Shown here piece by piece: positions 35,145 through 42,962 of a stretch of DNA of 47,655 nt. The first letter of the stretch is position 1. Each line of letters starts with the position of its first letter. The position numbers were made by a program, and so were the translations under genes. The notes beneath the pieces are model-generated. The model saw only the letters and a program-made list of their open reading frames with translations, had not been told where the DNA came from and ran no database searches. Location of the stretch: positions 1-47,655 of the forward strand of contig DEIV01000026.1 in NCBI GenBank assembly GCA_002352665.1, in the 5' to 3' direction. This DNA comes from Flavobacteriaceae bacterium UBA2765. Lineage in GTDB: Bacteria > Bacteroidota > Bacteroidia > Flavobacteriales > Flavobacteriaceae.

Positions 35145-35435
35145 ATGAGTATTTTAATTAAACCTATTATTACGGAAAAAGCAAATGACCTGAGCGAGTT
35201 GCAGAATAGATTCACTTTTCAGGTTGATAAAGGTGCAAATAAGATTGAAATTAAAGAAGCTGTTGAAAAAACATATGGTGTTTCTGTTTTAAAAGTTAAT
35301 ACCATGGTTTATCCTGTTAAGCGTAATACTAAACACACCAAAAGAGGTGTTGTAGTTGGTAAAATAGGAGCTTACAAAAAGGCTGTTATTGAGTTAGCTG
35401 AGGGTGAGAATATAGATTTTTATAGCAATATTTAA
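35145..35435 (+). CDS. rplW: 50S ribosomal protein L23
   Basis: 96-residue protein at the tunnel exit and docking site for trigger factor and SRP. Family features are the start ILIKPIITEKANDLSE, the central FQVDKGANKIEIKEAVEKTYGVSV and KVNTMVYPVKRN. It starts 4 bases after the rplD stop and ends 11 bases before rplB. Nothing unusual. Confidence 0.97.
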   Translation: MSILIKPIITEKANDLSELQNRFTFQVDKGANKIEIKEAVEKTYGVSVLKVNTMVYPVKRNTKHTKRGVVVGKIGAYKKAVIELAEGENIDFYSNI

Positions 35436-35446
35436 GACGAAAAAAG

Positions 35447-36271
35447 ATGGCATTAAGAAAATTAAAACCAATAACACCGGGTCAGCGTTTTAGAGTTGTA
35501 AACGACTTTGATGCTGTGACTACTGATAGACCAGAGAAAAGTTTATTAGCTCCGCAGAAAAGATCAGGTGGTAGAAATAATAGAGGTAAAATGACCATGC
35601 GATATTTAGGAGGTGGTCATAAAAAAAGATATCGTATTGTTGATTTTAAAAGAGACAAAGATGGTATTCCTGCAACTGTAAAATCTATTGAGTATGACCC
35701 TAATCGTTCTGCACTTATTGCATTATTAAATTATGCGGATGGTGAAAAGCGTTATATTATCGCTCAAGGTGGATTGAAAGTAGGTCAAACGGTAATTTCT
35801 GGTGAAAAAGCTAGTCCTGAAATAGGAAACGCTATGTTGTTAAATTCTATTCCTTTGGGTACTGTAATTTCTTGTATAGAATTGCATCCCGGTCAAGGAG
35901 CTGTTATTGCTCGGAGTGCTGGTTCTTTTGCTCAATTAGTAGCGAAAGAAGGTAAGTACGCCACGATAAAATTACCATCAAGTGAAATTAGACTGATATT
36001 AGTTACTTGTAAGGCTACGATAGGTGTTGTATCAAATTCTGATCATCAATTATTAGTATCTGGTAAAGCAGGTAGAAGTAGATGGTTAGGTAAAAGACCA
36101 AGAACTAGAGCGGTGGTTATGAATCCGGTAGATCATCCAATGGGTGGTGGTGAAGGTAAATCTTCAGGAGGACATCCAAGATCTAGAAACGGAATTCCGG
36201 CTAAAGGATTTAAAACACGTTCTAAGACCAAAGCGAGTAATAAATATATTATAGAACGTAGAAAAAAATAA
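35447..36271 (+). CDS. rplB: 50S ribosomal protein L2
   Basis: 274-residue protein that joins the subunits and supports peptidyl transfer. The OB and SH3-like domains are evident (KKRYRIVDFKRDKDG, IPLGTVISCIELHPGQG). The C-terminal catalytic-site neighbourhood is VMNPVDHPMGGGEG with the conserved His in VDHP. Length and sequence are ordinary for Bacteroidota. Confidence 0.98.
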   Translation: MALRKLKPITPGQRFRVVNDFDAVTTDRPEKSLLAPQKRSGGRNNRGKMTMRYLGGGHKKRYRIVDFKRDKDGIPATVKSIEYDPNRSALIALLNYADGEKRYIIAQGGLKVGQTVISGEKASPEIGNAMLLNSIPLGTVISCIELHPGQGAVIARSAGSFAQLVAKEGKYATIKLPSSEIRLILVTCKATIGVVSNSDHQLLVSGKAGRSRWLGKRPRTRAVVMNPVDHPMGGGEGKSSGGHPRSRNGIPAKGFKTRSKTKASNKYIIERRKK

Positions 36272-36282
36272 GTAGATAAATT

Positions 36283-36561
36283 ATGGCACGTTCATTAAAA
36301 AAAGGACCTTATGTTTTCCATAAATTGGAAAAGAAAGTACAAAAAAATATAGAATCTGGTAAAAAATCAGTTATCAAAACTTGGTCTAGAGCCTCTATGA
36401 TAACCCCTGATTTTGTGGGACAAACTATTGGAGTTCACAATGGTCGTCAATTTGTACCAGTATATATTACTGAAAACATGGTAGGTCATAAATTAGGAGA
36501 ATTTTCACCAACACGTTCTTTTAGAGGGCATGCAGGTGCTAAAAATAAAGGTAAAAAATAA
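36283..36561 (+). CDS. rpsS: 30S ribosomal protein S19
   Basis: 92-residue head protein partnering S13. It begins ARSLKKGPYVFHKLEKKV and has the conserved TWSRASMITPDFVGQTIGVHNG and GHKLGEFSPTRSFRGHAG. It follows rplB by 11 bases and precedes rplV by 10, in the canonical S10-operon order. Confidence 0.98.
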   Translation: MARSLKKGPYVFHKLEKKVQKNIESGKKSVIKTWSRASMITPDFVGQTIGVHNGRQFVPVYITENMVGHKLGEFSPTRSFRGHAGAKNKGKK

Positions 36562-36571
36562 GTAGGAAATC

Positions 36572-36982
36572 ATGGGAGTTCGAAAAAAATTAAGAGCACA
36601 GCAGCTTAAGGAAGAACGCAAAAATAAATTTTTTGCCAAACTGAATGGCTGCCCTACATCGCCAAGAAAAATGCGTTTAGTAGCAGATTTAATTAGAGGT
36701 GTTGAAGTTGAAAAAGCTTTGGCAATTTTAAAATTTAGTTCTAAAGAAGCTGCACGTAATTTAGAGAAATTAACATTATCTGCAATTGCCAATTGGCAAG
36801 CTAAAAATGAAAGTGCAAATATTGAAGATGCGGGTCTATTTGTAAAAGAAATTTATGTAGATAGTGCTATGATGTTAAAAAGATTGAGACCGGCACCACA
36901 AGGTCGTGCTCACAGAATTAGAAAACGTTCAAATCATGTTACAATGATATTAGGAGAAAAAAATAATACAAGCAATTCGTAA
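36572..36982 (+). CDS. rplV: 50S ribosomal protein L22
   Basis: 136-residue protein contacting all 23S domains, with a hairpin that narrows the exit tunnel (macrolide-relevant). The core is SPRKMRLVADLIRGVEVEKAL followed by KLTLSAIANWQAKNE. The hairpin region MMLKRLRPAPQGRAHRIRKR is intact with no sign of a resistance deletion. A lysine-rich N-terminal extension precedes the core, as usual in this phylum. Confidence 0.97.
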   Translation: MGVRKKLRAQQLKEERKNKFFAKLNGCPTSPRKMRLVADLIRGVEVEKALAILKFSSKEAARNLEKLTLSAIANWQAKNESANIEDAGLFVKEIYVDSAMMLKRLRPAPQGRAHRIRKRSNHVTMILGEKNNTSNS

Positions 36983-36987
36983 ATAGT

Positions 36988-37710
36988 ATGGGACAAAAAA
37001 CTAATCCAATAGGAAATCGTTTAGGAATTATCAGAGGATGGGAATCTAACTGGTATGGTGGAAATGACTATGGTGATAAAATTGCTGAAGATGATAAGAT
37101 AAGAAAGTATATTCACACTAGATTAGCGAAAGCTAGCGTATCTAGAGTAATCATTGAGCGTACACTAAAATTGATAACTATTACGATTACTACTGCCCGA
37201 CCTGGAATAATTATCGGTAAAGGTGGTCAAGAAGTTGATAAGTTAAAGGAAGAGCTTAAAAAAATTACAGGTAAAGAAGTTCAAATTAATATTTTTGAAA
37301 TTAAGCGTCCAGAATTAGATGCATTTTTGGTAGCATCAAGTATAGCACGTCAAATAGAAAATAGAATTTCTTATAGAAGAGCCATAAAAATGGCTATAGC
37401 TGCAACTATTCGTATGAATGCTGAAGGTATTAAAGTTCAAATATCTGGTCGATTGAATGGTGCGGAAATGGCACGTTCAGAATCTTATAAAGAAGGTAGA
37501 ATTCCTTTATCTACTTTTAGAGCAGATATTGATTATGCTTTAGTAGAAGCACATACTACTTATGGAAGAATAGGTGTTAAAGTGTGGATTATGAAAGGTG
37601 AGGTTTATGGTAAAAGAGAATTATCTCCTTTAGTTGGATTGTCTAAAAAGCAAGGTAAAGGTGGTGATTCAAAAAAAGGTGGAGGAAGAAGACCTCAAAG
37701 AAGAAAATAA
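36988..37710 (+). CDS. rpsC: 30S ribosomal protein S3
   Basis: 240-residue protein at the mRNA entry channel. Start GQKTNPIGNRLGIIRGWESNW. The type II KH domain carries the GxxG loop in GIIIGKGGQEV (about residues 70-80). The C-terminal domain has EGRIPLSTFRADIDYA and GVKVWIMKGEVYGKRE. A basic Lys/Gly/Arg tail follows (KKGGGRRPQRRK). It follows rplV by 5 bases. Confidence 0.98.
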   Translation: MGQKTNPIGNRLGIIRGWESNWYGGNDYGDKIAEDDKIRKYIHTRLAKASVSRVIIERTLKLITITITTARPGIIIGKGGQEVDKLKEELKKITGKEVQINIFEIKRPELDAFLVASSIARQIENRISYRRAIKMAIAATIRMNAEGIKVQISGRLNGAEMARSESYKEGRIPLSTFRADIDYALVEAHTTYGRIGVKVWIMKGEVYGKRELSPLVGLSKKQGKGGDSKKGGGRRPQRRK

Positions 37711-37729
37711 ATTTTTTAAAGTTTAGAAA

Positions 37730-38164
37730 ATGTTACAACCAAAGAGAACGAAATATCGTAAAGTACAGAAGGCTAAAGGAAATATGAAAGGTAATTCCAA
37801 TAGAGGTCATTTACTTTCTAACGGAATGTTCGGTATAAAATCTTTAGATCAAAATCTTTTGACTTCGCGTCAAATTGAGGCGGCTCGTATTGCGGCAACA
37901 CGTTATATGAAGAGACAAGGAAGTATTTGGATTAAAATTTTTCCCGATAAGCCTATTACTAAAAAACCATTAGAAGTACGTATGGGTAAAGGTAAGGGTG
38001 CACCTGAATATTTTGTGGCTGTGGTAAAACCAGGTAGGATTTTATTCGAAATTGGAGGAGTTCCTATTGAAGTTGCTAAAGAAGCTTTGCGTTTAGCAGC
38101 TCAGAAGTTACCAGTAAGAACGAAATTTATAATTGCAAGAGATTACGATTCTAACGACGCGTAA
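37730..38164 (+). CDS. rplP: 50S ribosomal protein L16
   Basis: 144-residue large-subunit protein near the A-site tRNA elbow. Family segments: LQPKRTKYRKVQKAKGNMKG, the PLEVRMGKGKGAPEYFVAVVKPG loop with the arginine that is hydroxylated in E. coli, and EALRLAAQKLPVRTKFI. A 103-base gap with an inverted repeat separates it from rpmC, unusually long for this operon. Confidence 0.97.
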   Translation: MLQPKRTKYRKVQKAKGNMKGNSNRGHLLSNGMFGIKSLDQNLLTSRQIEAARIAATRYMKRQGSIWIKIFPDKPITKKPLEVRMGKGKGAPEYFVAVVKPGRILFEIGGVPIEVAKEALRLAAQKLPVRTKFIIARDYDSNDA

Positions 38165-38188
38165 ATTAAATAGAAGATGAAACGAGTA

Positions 38189-38241
38189 TGTCACAAATTT
38201 TCTAACAAATAGAAATGGTAGAAAGCGAACAGCATGTGACA
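38189..38241 (+). promoter_or_regulatory. inverted repeat in the rplP-rpmC gap
   Basis: tgtcaca (38189-38195) pairs perfectly with tgtgaca (38235-38241) around a 39-base loop that holds a weaker internal pairing (attttct with agaaat). Candidate mRNA structure of unknown role. No U-tract follows. Confidence 0.3.
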
Positions 38242-38267
38242 GATGACAAAGCAATAAGAATAAACAC

Positions 38268-38459
38268 ATGAAACAATCAGAAATTAAAGAATTATCTGTA
38301 GCAGATTTACAAGAGCAATTGGTATCACTAAAGAAAAATTATACAGATTTAAAAATGGCACATGCTATTTCTCCTTTAGAAAATCCAATTCAATTGAGAG
38401 ATTTAAAAAGAACTGTTGCCAGACTTGCTACAGAATTAACTAAAAGAGAAGTACAATAA
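38268..38459 (+). CDS. rpmC: 50S ribosomal protein L29
   Basis: 63-residue helical-hairpin protein near the tunnel exit. It reads MKQSEIKELSVADLQEQL then LKMAHAISPLENPIQLRDLKRTVARLATEL, fully consistent with L29. It precedes rpsQ by 19 bases. Short, complete, no oddity apart from the long gap upstream. Confidence 0.96.
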   Translation: MKQSEIKELSVADLQEQLVSLKKNYTDLKMAHAISPLENPIQLRDLKRTVARLATELTKREVQ

Positions 38460-38478
38460 TTGTATTCGTATTTACAAG

Positions 38479-38736
38479 ATGGAAAAAAGAAATCTTAGAA
38501 AAGAAAGAATAGGGGTTGTTTCAAGTAACAAAATGGAGAAATCTATTGTTGTTAATGAAGTTACAAAAGCAAAACATCCTATGTACGGTAAGTTCGTGAT
38601 GAAAACGAAAAAATATGTTGCACATGACGAGAAAAACGATTGCAATATTGGTGATACGGTTAAGATAATGGAAACACGTCCATTAAGTAAAACCAAACGT
38701 TGGAGGTTAGTAGAAATCTTAGAAAGAGCTAAATAA
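38479..38736 (+). CDS. rpsQ: 30S ribosomal protein S17
   Basis: 85-residue OB-fold protein of the 30S body. Recognised by KERIGVVSSNKMEKSIVV, HPMYGKFVMKTKKYVAHDE and CNIGDTVKIMETRPLSKTKRWRLVEI. It overlaps nothing and stops 2 bases before rplN, the first gene of the classical spc unit, so S10 and spc units are fused here. Confidence 0.97.
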   Translation: MEKRNLRKERIGVVSSNKMEKSIVVNEVTKAKHPMYGKFVMKTKKYVAHDEKNDCNIGDTVKIMETRPLSKTKRWRLVEILERAK

Positions 38737-38738
38737 TT

Positions 38739-39107
38739 ATGTTACAACAAGAATCAAGATTAAAAGTAGCCGATAATACAGGTGCAAAAGAAGTATTAGT
38801 TATTAGAGTGCTTGGTGGTACTAAAAGACGATATGCTTCTGTAGGTGATAAAATTGTGGTTACTGTAAAGCAAGCTACACCTAACGGAACTGTAAAGAAA
38901 GGTCAAGTTTCAAGAGCCGTAGTTGTTCGTACTAAAAAAGAAGTTCGCCGTAAGGATGGTTCTTATATTAGATTTGATGATAACGCTTGTGTATTATTAA
39001 GTCCAACTGAAGAAATGCGAGGTACACGTGTTTTTGGTCCGGTTGCCAGAGAACTTCGTGAAAAACAATTCATGAAAATTGTATCACTAGCACCTGAAGT
39101 GCTTTAA
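38739..39107 (+). CDS. rplN: 50S ribosomal protein L14
   Basis: 122-residue protein at the subunit interface. Complete match: QQESRLKVADNTGAKEVLVIRVLGG, GDKIVVTVKQATPNG, VKKGQVSRAVVVRTKKEVRRKDGSYIRFDDNACVLL, GTRVFGPVARELR. It starts 2 bases after the rpsQ stop, which leaves no room for a separate promoter or leader. Confidence 0.98.
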   Translation: MLQQESRLKVADNTGAKEVLVIRVLGGTKRRYASVGDKIVVTVKQATPNGTVKKGQVSRAVVVRTKKEVRRKDGSYIRFDDNACVLLSPTEEMRGTRVFGPVARELREKQFMKIVSLAPEVL

Positions 39108-39115
39108 ATTAATAT

Positions 39116-39427
39116 ATGATGACAAAGTTCAAAGTAAAAACTGGAGATACCGTTAGAGTAATGGTTGGAGCAGATAAAGGTAGAGAAGGTAAAATTGTAA
39201 AAATTCTAAGAGATAAGAATAAAGCAATTGTTGAAGGTGCTAATATGGTGTCTAAACATACCAAACCTAGTGCTCAAAATCCTCAAGGTGGCGTTTCTAA
39301 ATTTGAAGCACCTATACATATATCTAATCTTATGTTGGTTGAAAATGGAGCAACTACAAAAGTAGGATATAGAATGGAAGGAGATAAAAAAGTAAGATTC
39401 TCAAAAAAATCTAAAGAAATTATTTAG
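39116..39427 (+). CDS. rplX: 50S ribosomal protein L24
   Basis: 103-residue assembly initiator with an N-terminal KOW motif (KTGDTVRVMVGADKGREGKIVKI). Two adjacent ATGs (39116 and 39119) are both possible starts and differ by a single Met. The rest, NMVSKHTKPSAQNPQGGVSKFEAPIHISNLML, is typical. Next gene rplE is 2 bases away. The S8-repressor site that E. coli has at this junction cannot fit in such a gap, though it could overlap coding sequence. Confidence 0.97.
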   Translation: MMTKFKVKTGDTVRVMVGADKGREGKIVKILRDKNKAIVEGANMVSKHTKPSAQNPQGGVSKFEAPIHISNLMLVENGATTKVGYRMEGDKKVRFSKKSKEII

Positions 39428-39429
39428 TT

Positions 39430-39981
39430 ATGGCATATGTACCAAGACTTAAAGAAGAATATAAAGGCAGAATTGTAGCTGCTTTGACCGAAGAGTTCGG
39501 TTATAAAAATATTATGCAAGTACCTAAGTTACAAAAAATTGTAATTAGTAAGGGTGTAGGAGCAGCTGTAGCTGACAAGAAATTGATTGATTATGCACTT
39601 GATGAAGTAGCTAGTATTTCTGGTCAAAAGGCAATAGCTACTATTTCTAAAAAGGATGTGGCGTCATTCAAATTACGTAAAGGAATGCCAATAGGTGTTA
39701 AAGTTACTTTACGAGATCAAAAGATGTATGAATTCTTAGATAGATTAGTTACCGCTTCTTTACCTCGTGTGAGGGATTTTAGAGGAATCAAAGCCAATGG
39801 TTTTGATGGTAGGGGTAATTATAATTTAGGTATTACAGAACAAATCATTTTTCCTGAAATTGATATTGATAAAGTAAATAAAATTAGTGGTATGGATATT
39901 ACATTTGTAACGTCTGCACAAACTGATAAAGAAGCTAAATCATTATTAAGTGAATTAGGATTACCATTTAAAAAGAATTAA
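39430..39981 (+). CDS. rplE: 50S ribosomal protein L5
   Basis: 183-residue 5S-rRNA-binding protein. It opens YVPRLKEEYKGRIVAALTEEFGYKNIMQVPKLQKIVI. It has RKGMPIGVKVTLRDQKMYEFLDRLV and the RDFRGI...DGRGNYNLGITEQIIFPEID signature. Normal length (about 180). rpsN starts 3 bases later. Confidence 0.98.
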   Translation: MAYVPRLKEEYKGRIVAALTEEFGYKNIMQVPKLQKIVISKGVGAAVADKKLIDYALDEVASISGQKAIATISKKDVASFKLRKGMPIGVKVTLRDQKMYEFLDRLVTASLPRVRDFRGIKANGFDGRGNYNLGITEQIIFPEIDIDKVNKISGMDITFVTSAQTDKEAKSLLSELGLPFKKN

Positions 39982-39984
39982 GAG

Positions 39985-40254
39985 ATGGCTAAAGAATCAA
40001 TGAAAGCCCGCGAGGTTAAAAGATTAAAAACAGTAGCTAAATATGCTGAAAGACGTAAAGCTTTGAAAGAAGCAGGAGATTTTGAAGGCTTACAAAAATT
40101 GCCTAAAAATGCCTCTCCGGTACGTTTACACAATCGTTGTAAATTAACAGGTAGACCTAAAGGATATATGAGACTATTTGGACTTTCTCGTGTTACTTTT
40201 AGAGAAATGGCTAATCAAGGTCTAATACCTGGTGTAAGAAAGGCAAGTTGGTAA
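39985..40254 (+). CDS. rpsN: 30S ribosomal protein S14, zinc-free long form
   Basis: 89-residue S14 of the long, zinc-free class: it has only one Cys (HNRCKLTGRPKGY) and lacks the CxxC pairs of the short 61-residue form. The conserved C-terminal part LFGLSRVTFREMANQGLIPGVRKASW is intact. It is separated from rpsH by 69 bases that hold a clear hairpin. Confidence 0.97.
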   Translation: MAKESMKAREVKRLKTVAKYAERRKALKEAGDFEGLQKLPKNASPVRLHNRCKLTGRPKGYMRLFGLSRVTFREMANQGLIPGVRKASW

Positions 40255-40262
40255 AATTTAAA

Positions 40263-40305
40263 TTGGTTTAAGGTTTAACCCTAAATACTCGGGGTTAAAA
40301 ACCAA
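40263..40305 (+). promoter_or_regulatory. hairpin between rpsN and rpsH
   Basis: tttaaccc (40274-40281) pairs perfectly with gggttaaa (40292-40299), loop taaatactcg. An outer arm, ttggttt (40263-40269) with aaaccaa (40299-40305), can extend it in part. It is the only strong structure near the start of rpsH. A regulatory role (for example S8 binding) is inference. Confidence 0.45.
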
Positions 40306-40323
40306 GACCGTAAATTAATATAT

Positions 40324-40722
40324 ATGTATACAGATCCTATAGCAGATTATCTAACAAGAATTAGAAATGCAGCAAGTGCAGGTCTTAGAGTTGTTGAGAT
40401 ACCGGCTTCTAACTTAAAGAAAGAAATGACTAAGATTTTATTTGATCAAGGTTATATTTTAAGTTATAAGTTTGAAGAGAACAAAGTTCAAGATTCAATT
40501 AAGATTGCTTTAAAATATGATAAAATATCAAAGCAACCTGTAATTAAAAAGATTGAAAGAATTAGTAAACCTGGTTTACGTAAATATGTAAGTACTTCTG
40601 AATTACCTAGAGTTTTAAACGGACTTGGTATTGCAATAGTTTCTACTTCTAAAGGAGTAATGACTAATAAACAAGCCAAAAAAGAAAATGTTGGTGGAGA
40701 AGTTTTATGTTACGTTTATTAA
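40324..40722 (+). CDS. rpsH: 30S ribosomal protein S8
   Basis: 132-residue central-domain assembly protein and, in E. coli, repressor of the spc operon. Features: DPIADYLTRIRNAASAGLRVVEIPASNLKKEM and the C-terminal RNA-binding stretch GIAIVSTSKGVMTNKQAKKENVGGEVLCYVY. The hairpin 19 bases upstream makes autoregulation possible. Confidence 0.98.
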   Translation: MYTDPIADYLTRIRNAASAGLRVVEIPASNLKKEMTKILFDQGYILSYKFEENKVQDSIKIALKYDKISKQPVIKKIERISKPGLRKYVSTSELPRVLNGLGIAIVSTSKGVMTNKQAKKENVGGEVLCYVY

Positions 40723-40736
40723 TAAAGAATTAAGAG

Positions 40737-41279
40737 ATGTCAAGAATAGGAAAAGCTCCAATAGAAATTCCAGAAGGTGTTACTGTAGATATTAAAGATA
40801 GCTTAGTTACAGTTAAAGGAAAGTTAGGAGAATTATCTGAAGAGATAAAAGATATTACTGTAAAAATGGATGAAGGCAATTTAGTATTGGAAAGACCTTC
40901 AGAAAATAAAGAATATAAATCAAAACATGGTTTATATAGAGCTTTAATTAATAATATGGTTGAAGGTGTAACTAAAGGCTTTACTAAAGAATTAGAGTTA
41001 GTTGGTGTAGGTTATAGAGCAAGTCATCAAGGACAGAAATTAGATTTAGCATTGGGTTTTTCTCATAATATTGTAATGTACTTAGCTCCAGAAGTGAAAG
41101 TTGAAACAATTTCAGAAAAAGGTAAAAATCCTCTTATAAAACTTTCTTCAATTGATAAACAGTTGGTAGGTCAAGTGGCAGCTAAAATTCGCTCTTATCG
41201 TAAACCTGAACCATATAAAGGAAAAGGGATTAAGTTTGTAGGTGAAGAAATAAGAAGAAAAGCAGGTAAATCTGCATAA
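40737..41279 (+). CDS. rplF: 50S ribosomal protein L6
   Basis: 180-residue two-domain protein close to the sarcin-ricin loop and the GTPase centre. Start SRIGKAPIEIPEGVTVDI; central GFTKELELVGVGYRAS; C-terminal IRSYRKPEPYKGKGIKFVGEEIRRKAGK. All are standard for L6. Gap to rplR is 29 bases with no structure seen. Confidence 0.98.
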   Translation: MSRIGKAPIEIPEGVTVDIKDSLVTVKGKLGELSEEIKDITVKMDEGNLVLERPSENKEYKSKHGLYRALINNMVEGVTKGFTKELELVGVGYRASHQGQKLDLALGFSHNIVMYLAPEVKVETISEKGKNPLIKLSSIDKQLVGQVAAKIRSYRKPEPYKGKGIKFVGEEIRRKAGKSA

Positions 41280-41308
41280 TTGATAACATCGAATAAATCG
41301 TAAATCAA

Positions 41309-41662
41309 ATGGCATTATCAAAGCTAGAACGAAGACAAAGAATAAAGCATAGAATCAGAAAAATTATTTCTGGTAGTGCTACGAAGCCAAGGCTTTCAGT
41401 ATTTAGAAGTAATAAAGAAATAAATGCTCAATTAATAGATGATATTACAGGTAATACTTTAGTTGCAGCATCATCAAGAGATAAGAAAATTGCTGCTAAA
41501 GGAACTAAAATAGAAATTGCTGCAGAGGTAGGTAAATCATTAGCGGAAAAAGCTGTAAAAGCAGGTATTGAAAAAGTAGCCTTTGACAGGAATGGATATT
41601 TATATCATGGTAGAGTTAAGGCTCTGGCGGATAGTGCAAGAGAAGCAGGACTAAAATTTTAA
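41309..41662 (+). CDS. rplR: 50S ribosomal protein L18
   Basis: 117-residue 5S-rRNA-binding protein, partner of L5. Basic N-terminal region ERRQRIKHRIRKIISGSATKPRLSVFRSNKEI, then GNTLVAASSRDK, and the C-terminal VAFDRNGYLYHGRVKALADSAREAGLKF. Eight bases upstream of rpsE's start region; ordinary. Confidence 0.97.
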   Translation: MALSKLERRQRIKHRIRKIISGSATKPRLSVFRSNKEINAQLIDDITGNTLVAASSRDKKIAAKGTKIEIAAEVGKSLAEKAVKAGIEKVAFDRNGYLYHGRVKALADSAREAGLKF

Positions 41663-41669
41663 TAAGATT

Positions 41670-42194
41670 ATGTATCAAAAATACGGAAACGTTGAACGCG
41701 TAAAACCAAGCGGTTTAGAATTAAAAGATCATTTGGTAGGAGTACAAAGGGTTACTAAGGTAACAAAAGGTGGTAGAACTTTTGGTTTTTCTGCAATTGT
41801 TGTTGTTGGTGACGAAAATGGAGTAGTAGGTCATGGTCTAGGTAAATCTAAAGATGTTGCTTCTGCAATTGCAAAAGCTATTGAAGATGCAAAGAAAAAT
41901 TTAATAAGAATACCTATTATTAAAAAGACCTTGCCACATGAGCAAAAAGGTAAATATGCAGGTGCAAAAGTGTTTTTAAAACCGGCATCTCATGGTACCG
42001 GAGTTATTGCAGGTGGTGCGGTACGTGCGGTTTTAGAGTCTGTAGGAGTTCATGATGTATTGTCAAAATCTCAAGGATCTTCTAATCCTCACAATGTTGT
42101 AAAAGCTACTTTTGATGCATTATTACAATTGCGTGATGCGAATACTGTAGCCAAAGAAAGAGGTATTTCTTTAGATAAGGTTTTTAACGGATAA
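41670..42194 (+). CDS. rpsE: 30S ribosomal protein S5
   Basis: 174-residue protein of the mRNA channel and decoding region. The double-stranded-RNA-binding-like domain is VQRVTKVTKGGRTFGFSAIVVVGDENGVVGHGLGKSKDV, and the C-terminal domain has GTGVIAGGAVRAVLESVGVHDVLSKSQGSSNPHNVVKATFDAL. A 105-base gap without an obvious strong hairpin follows before rpmD, again longer than the usual spacing. Confidence 0.98.
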   Translation: MYQKYGNVERVKPSGLELKDHLVGVQRVTKVTKGGRTFGFSAIVVVGDENGVVGHGLGKSKDVASAIAKAIEDAKKNLIRIPIIKKTLPHEQKGKYAGAKVFLKPASHGTGVIAGGAVRAVLESVGVHDVLSKSQGSSNPHNVVKATFDALLQLRDANTVAKERGISLDKVFNG

Positions 42195-42299
42195 ACTCAA
42201 GGGTATATGAATATGTAGTTAATGTTTTTCCTCAACTGATAATAGGATAAATCATTACTGAAGTTTAGTTAACCGTTAAAGAACAATAAATTTGTACAA

Positions 42300-42482
42300 A
42301 TGAAAAAAATTAGAGTAAAACAAGTACGTAGTAAAATTAGGCGTCCACAAGATCAAAAGAGAACTTTAGAGGCATTGGGTTTACGTAAAATGGATCAGGT
42401 TGTTGAGCATGAAGCATCAGCTACTATCCTTGGAATGGTGAATAAAGTTAAACACTTAGTTTCTGTTGAAGAAGTTAAATAA
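42300..42482 (+). CDS. rpmD: 50S ribosomal protein L30
   Basis: 60-residue large-subunit protein. Recognised by KKIRVKQVRSKIRRPQDQKRTLEALGLRKMDQVVEHE and the terminal MVNKVKHLVSVEEV. Gene order rpsE-rpmD-rplO is canonical. It lies 9 bases before rplO. Confidence 0.97.
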   Translation: MKKIRVKQVRSKIRRPQDQKRTLEALGLRKMDQVVEHEASATILGMVNKVKHLVSVEEVK

Positions 42483-42491
42483 GATAACAAT

Positions 42492-42944
42492 ATGGAATTA
42501 AATAACTTAAGACCTGCAAAAGGTTCAGTTAAAAATAAAGCGAAAAGAATAGGTAGAGGACAAGGATCTGGTAAAGGTGGTACCGCTACCAGAGGTCATA
42601 AAGGAGCAAAATCTCGTTCAGGTTATTCTAAAAAGATAGGTTTTGAAGGTGGTCAGATGCCAATACAGCGTCGTGTACCTAAATTCGGATTTACTAATAT
42701 AAACCGTAAAGAATATGCGGTTATCAATTTAGATACTATTCAAGGGTTAGTTGATAATGGTAGCATTAAAGATGTTATCACGGTAGATATTCTTGTAGAA
42801 AATGGATTGGTTGGTAAAAATGACCTAGTTAAAATTTTAGGTAGAGGAGATCTGAAAGCTAAATTAGAAATTACGGTACATAAATTTACTGCATCTTCAA
42901 AAGAAGCTATTGAAAAAGCAGGTGGAAAAGCAGTTACATTATAA
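42492..42944 (+). CDS. rplO: 50S ribosomal protein L15
   Basis: 150-residue late-assembly protein. Glycine- and basic-rich N-terminus with GRGQGSGKGGTATRGHKGAKSRSGYS, then GFEGGQMPIQRRVPKFGF and the C-terminal fold ending TVHKFTASSKEAIEKAGGKAV. It ends 18 bases before secY. Confidence 0.98.
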   Translation: MELNNLRPAKGSVKNKAKRIGRGQGSGKGGTATRGHKGAKSRSGYSKKIGFEGGQMPIQRRVPKFGFTNINRKEYAVINLDTIQGLVDNGSIKDVITVDILVENGLVGKNDLVKILGRGDLKAKLEITVHKFTASSKEAIEKAGGKAVTL

Positions 42945-42962
42945 AGATTATTATAAGTATAA

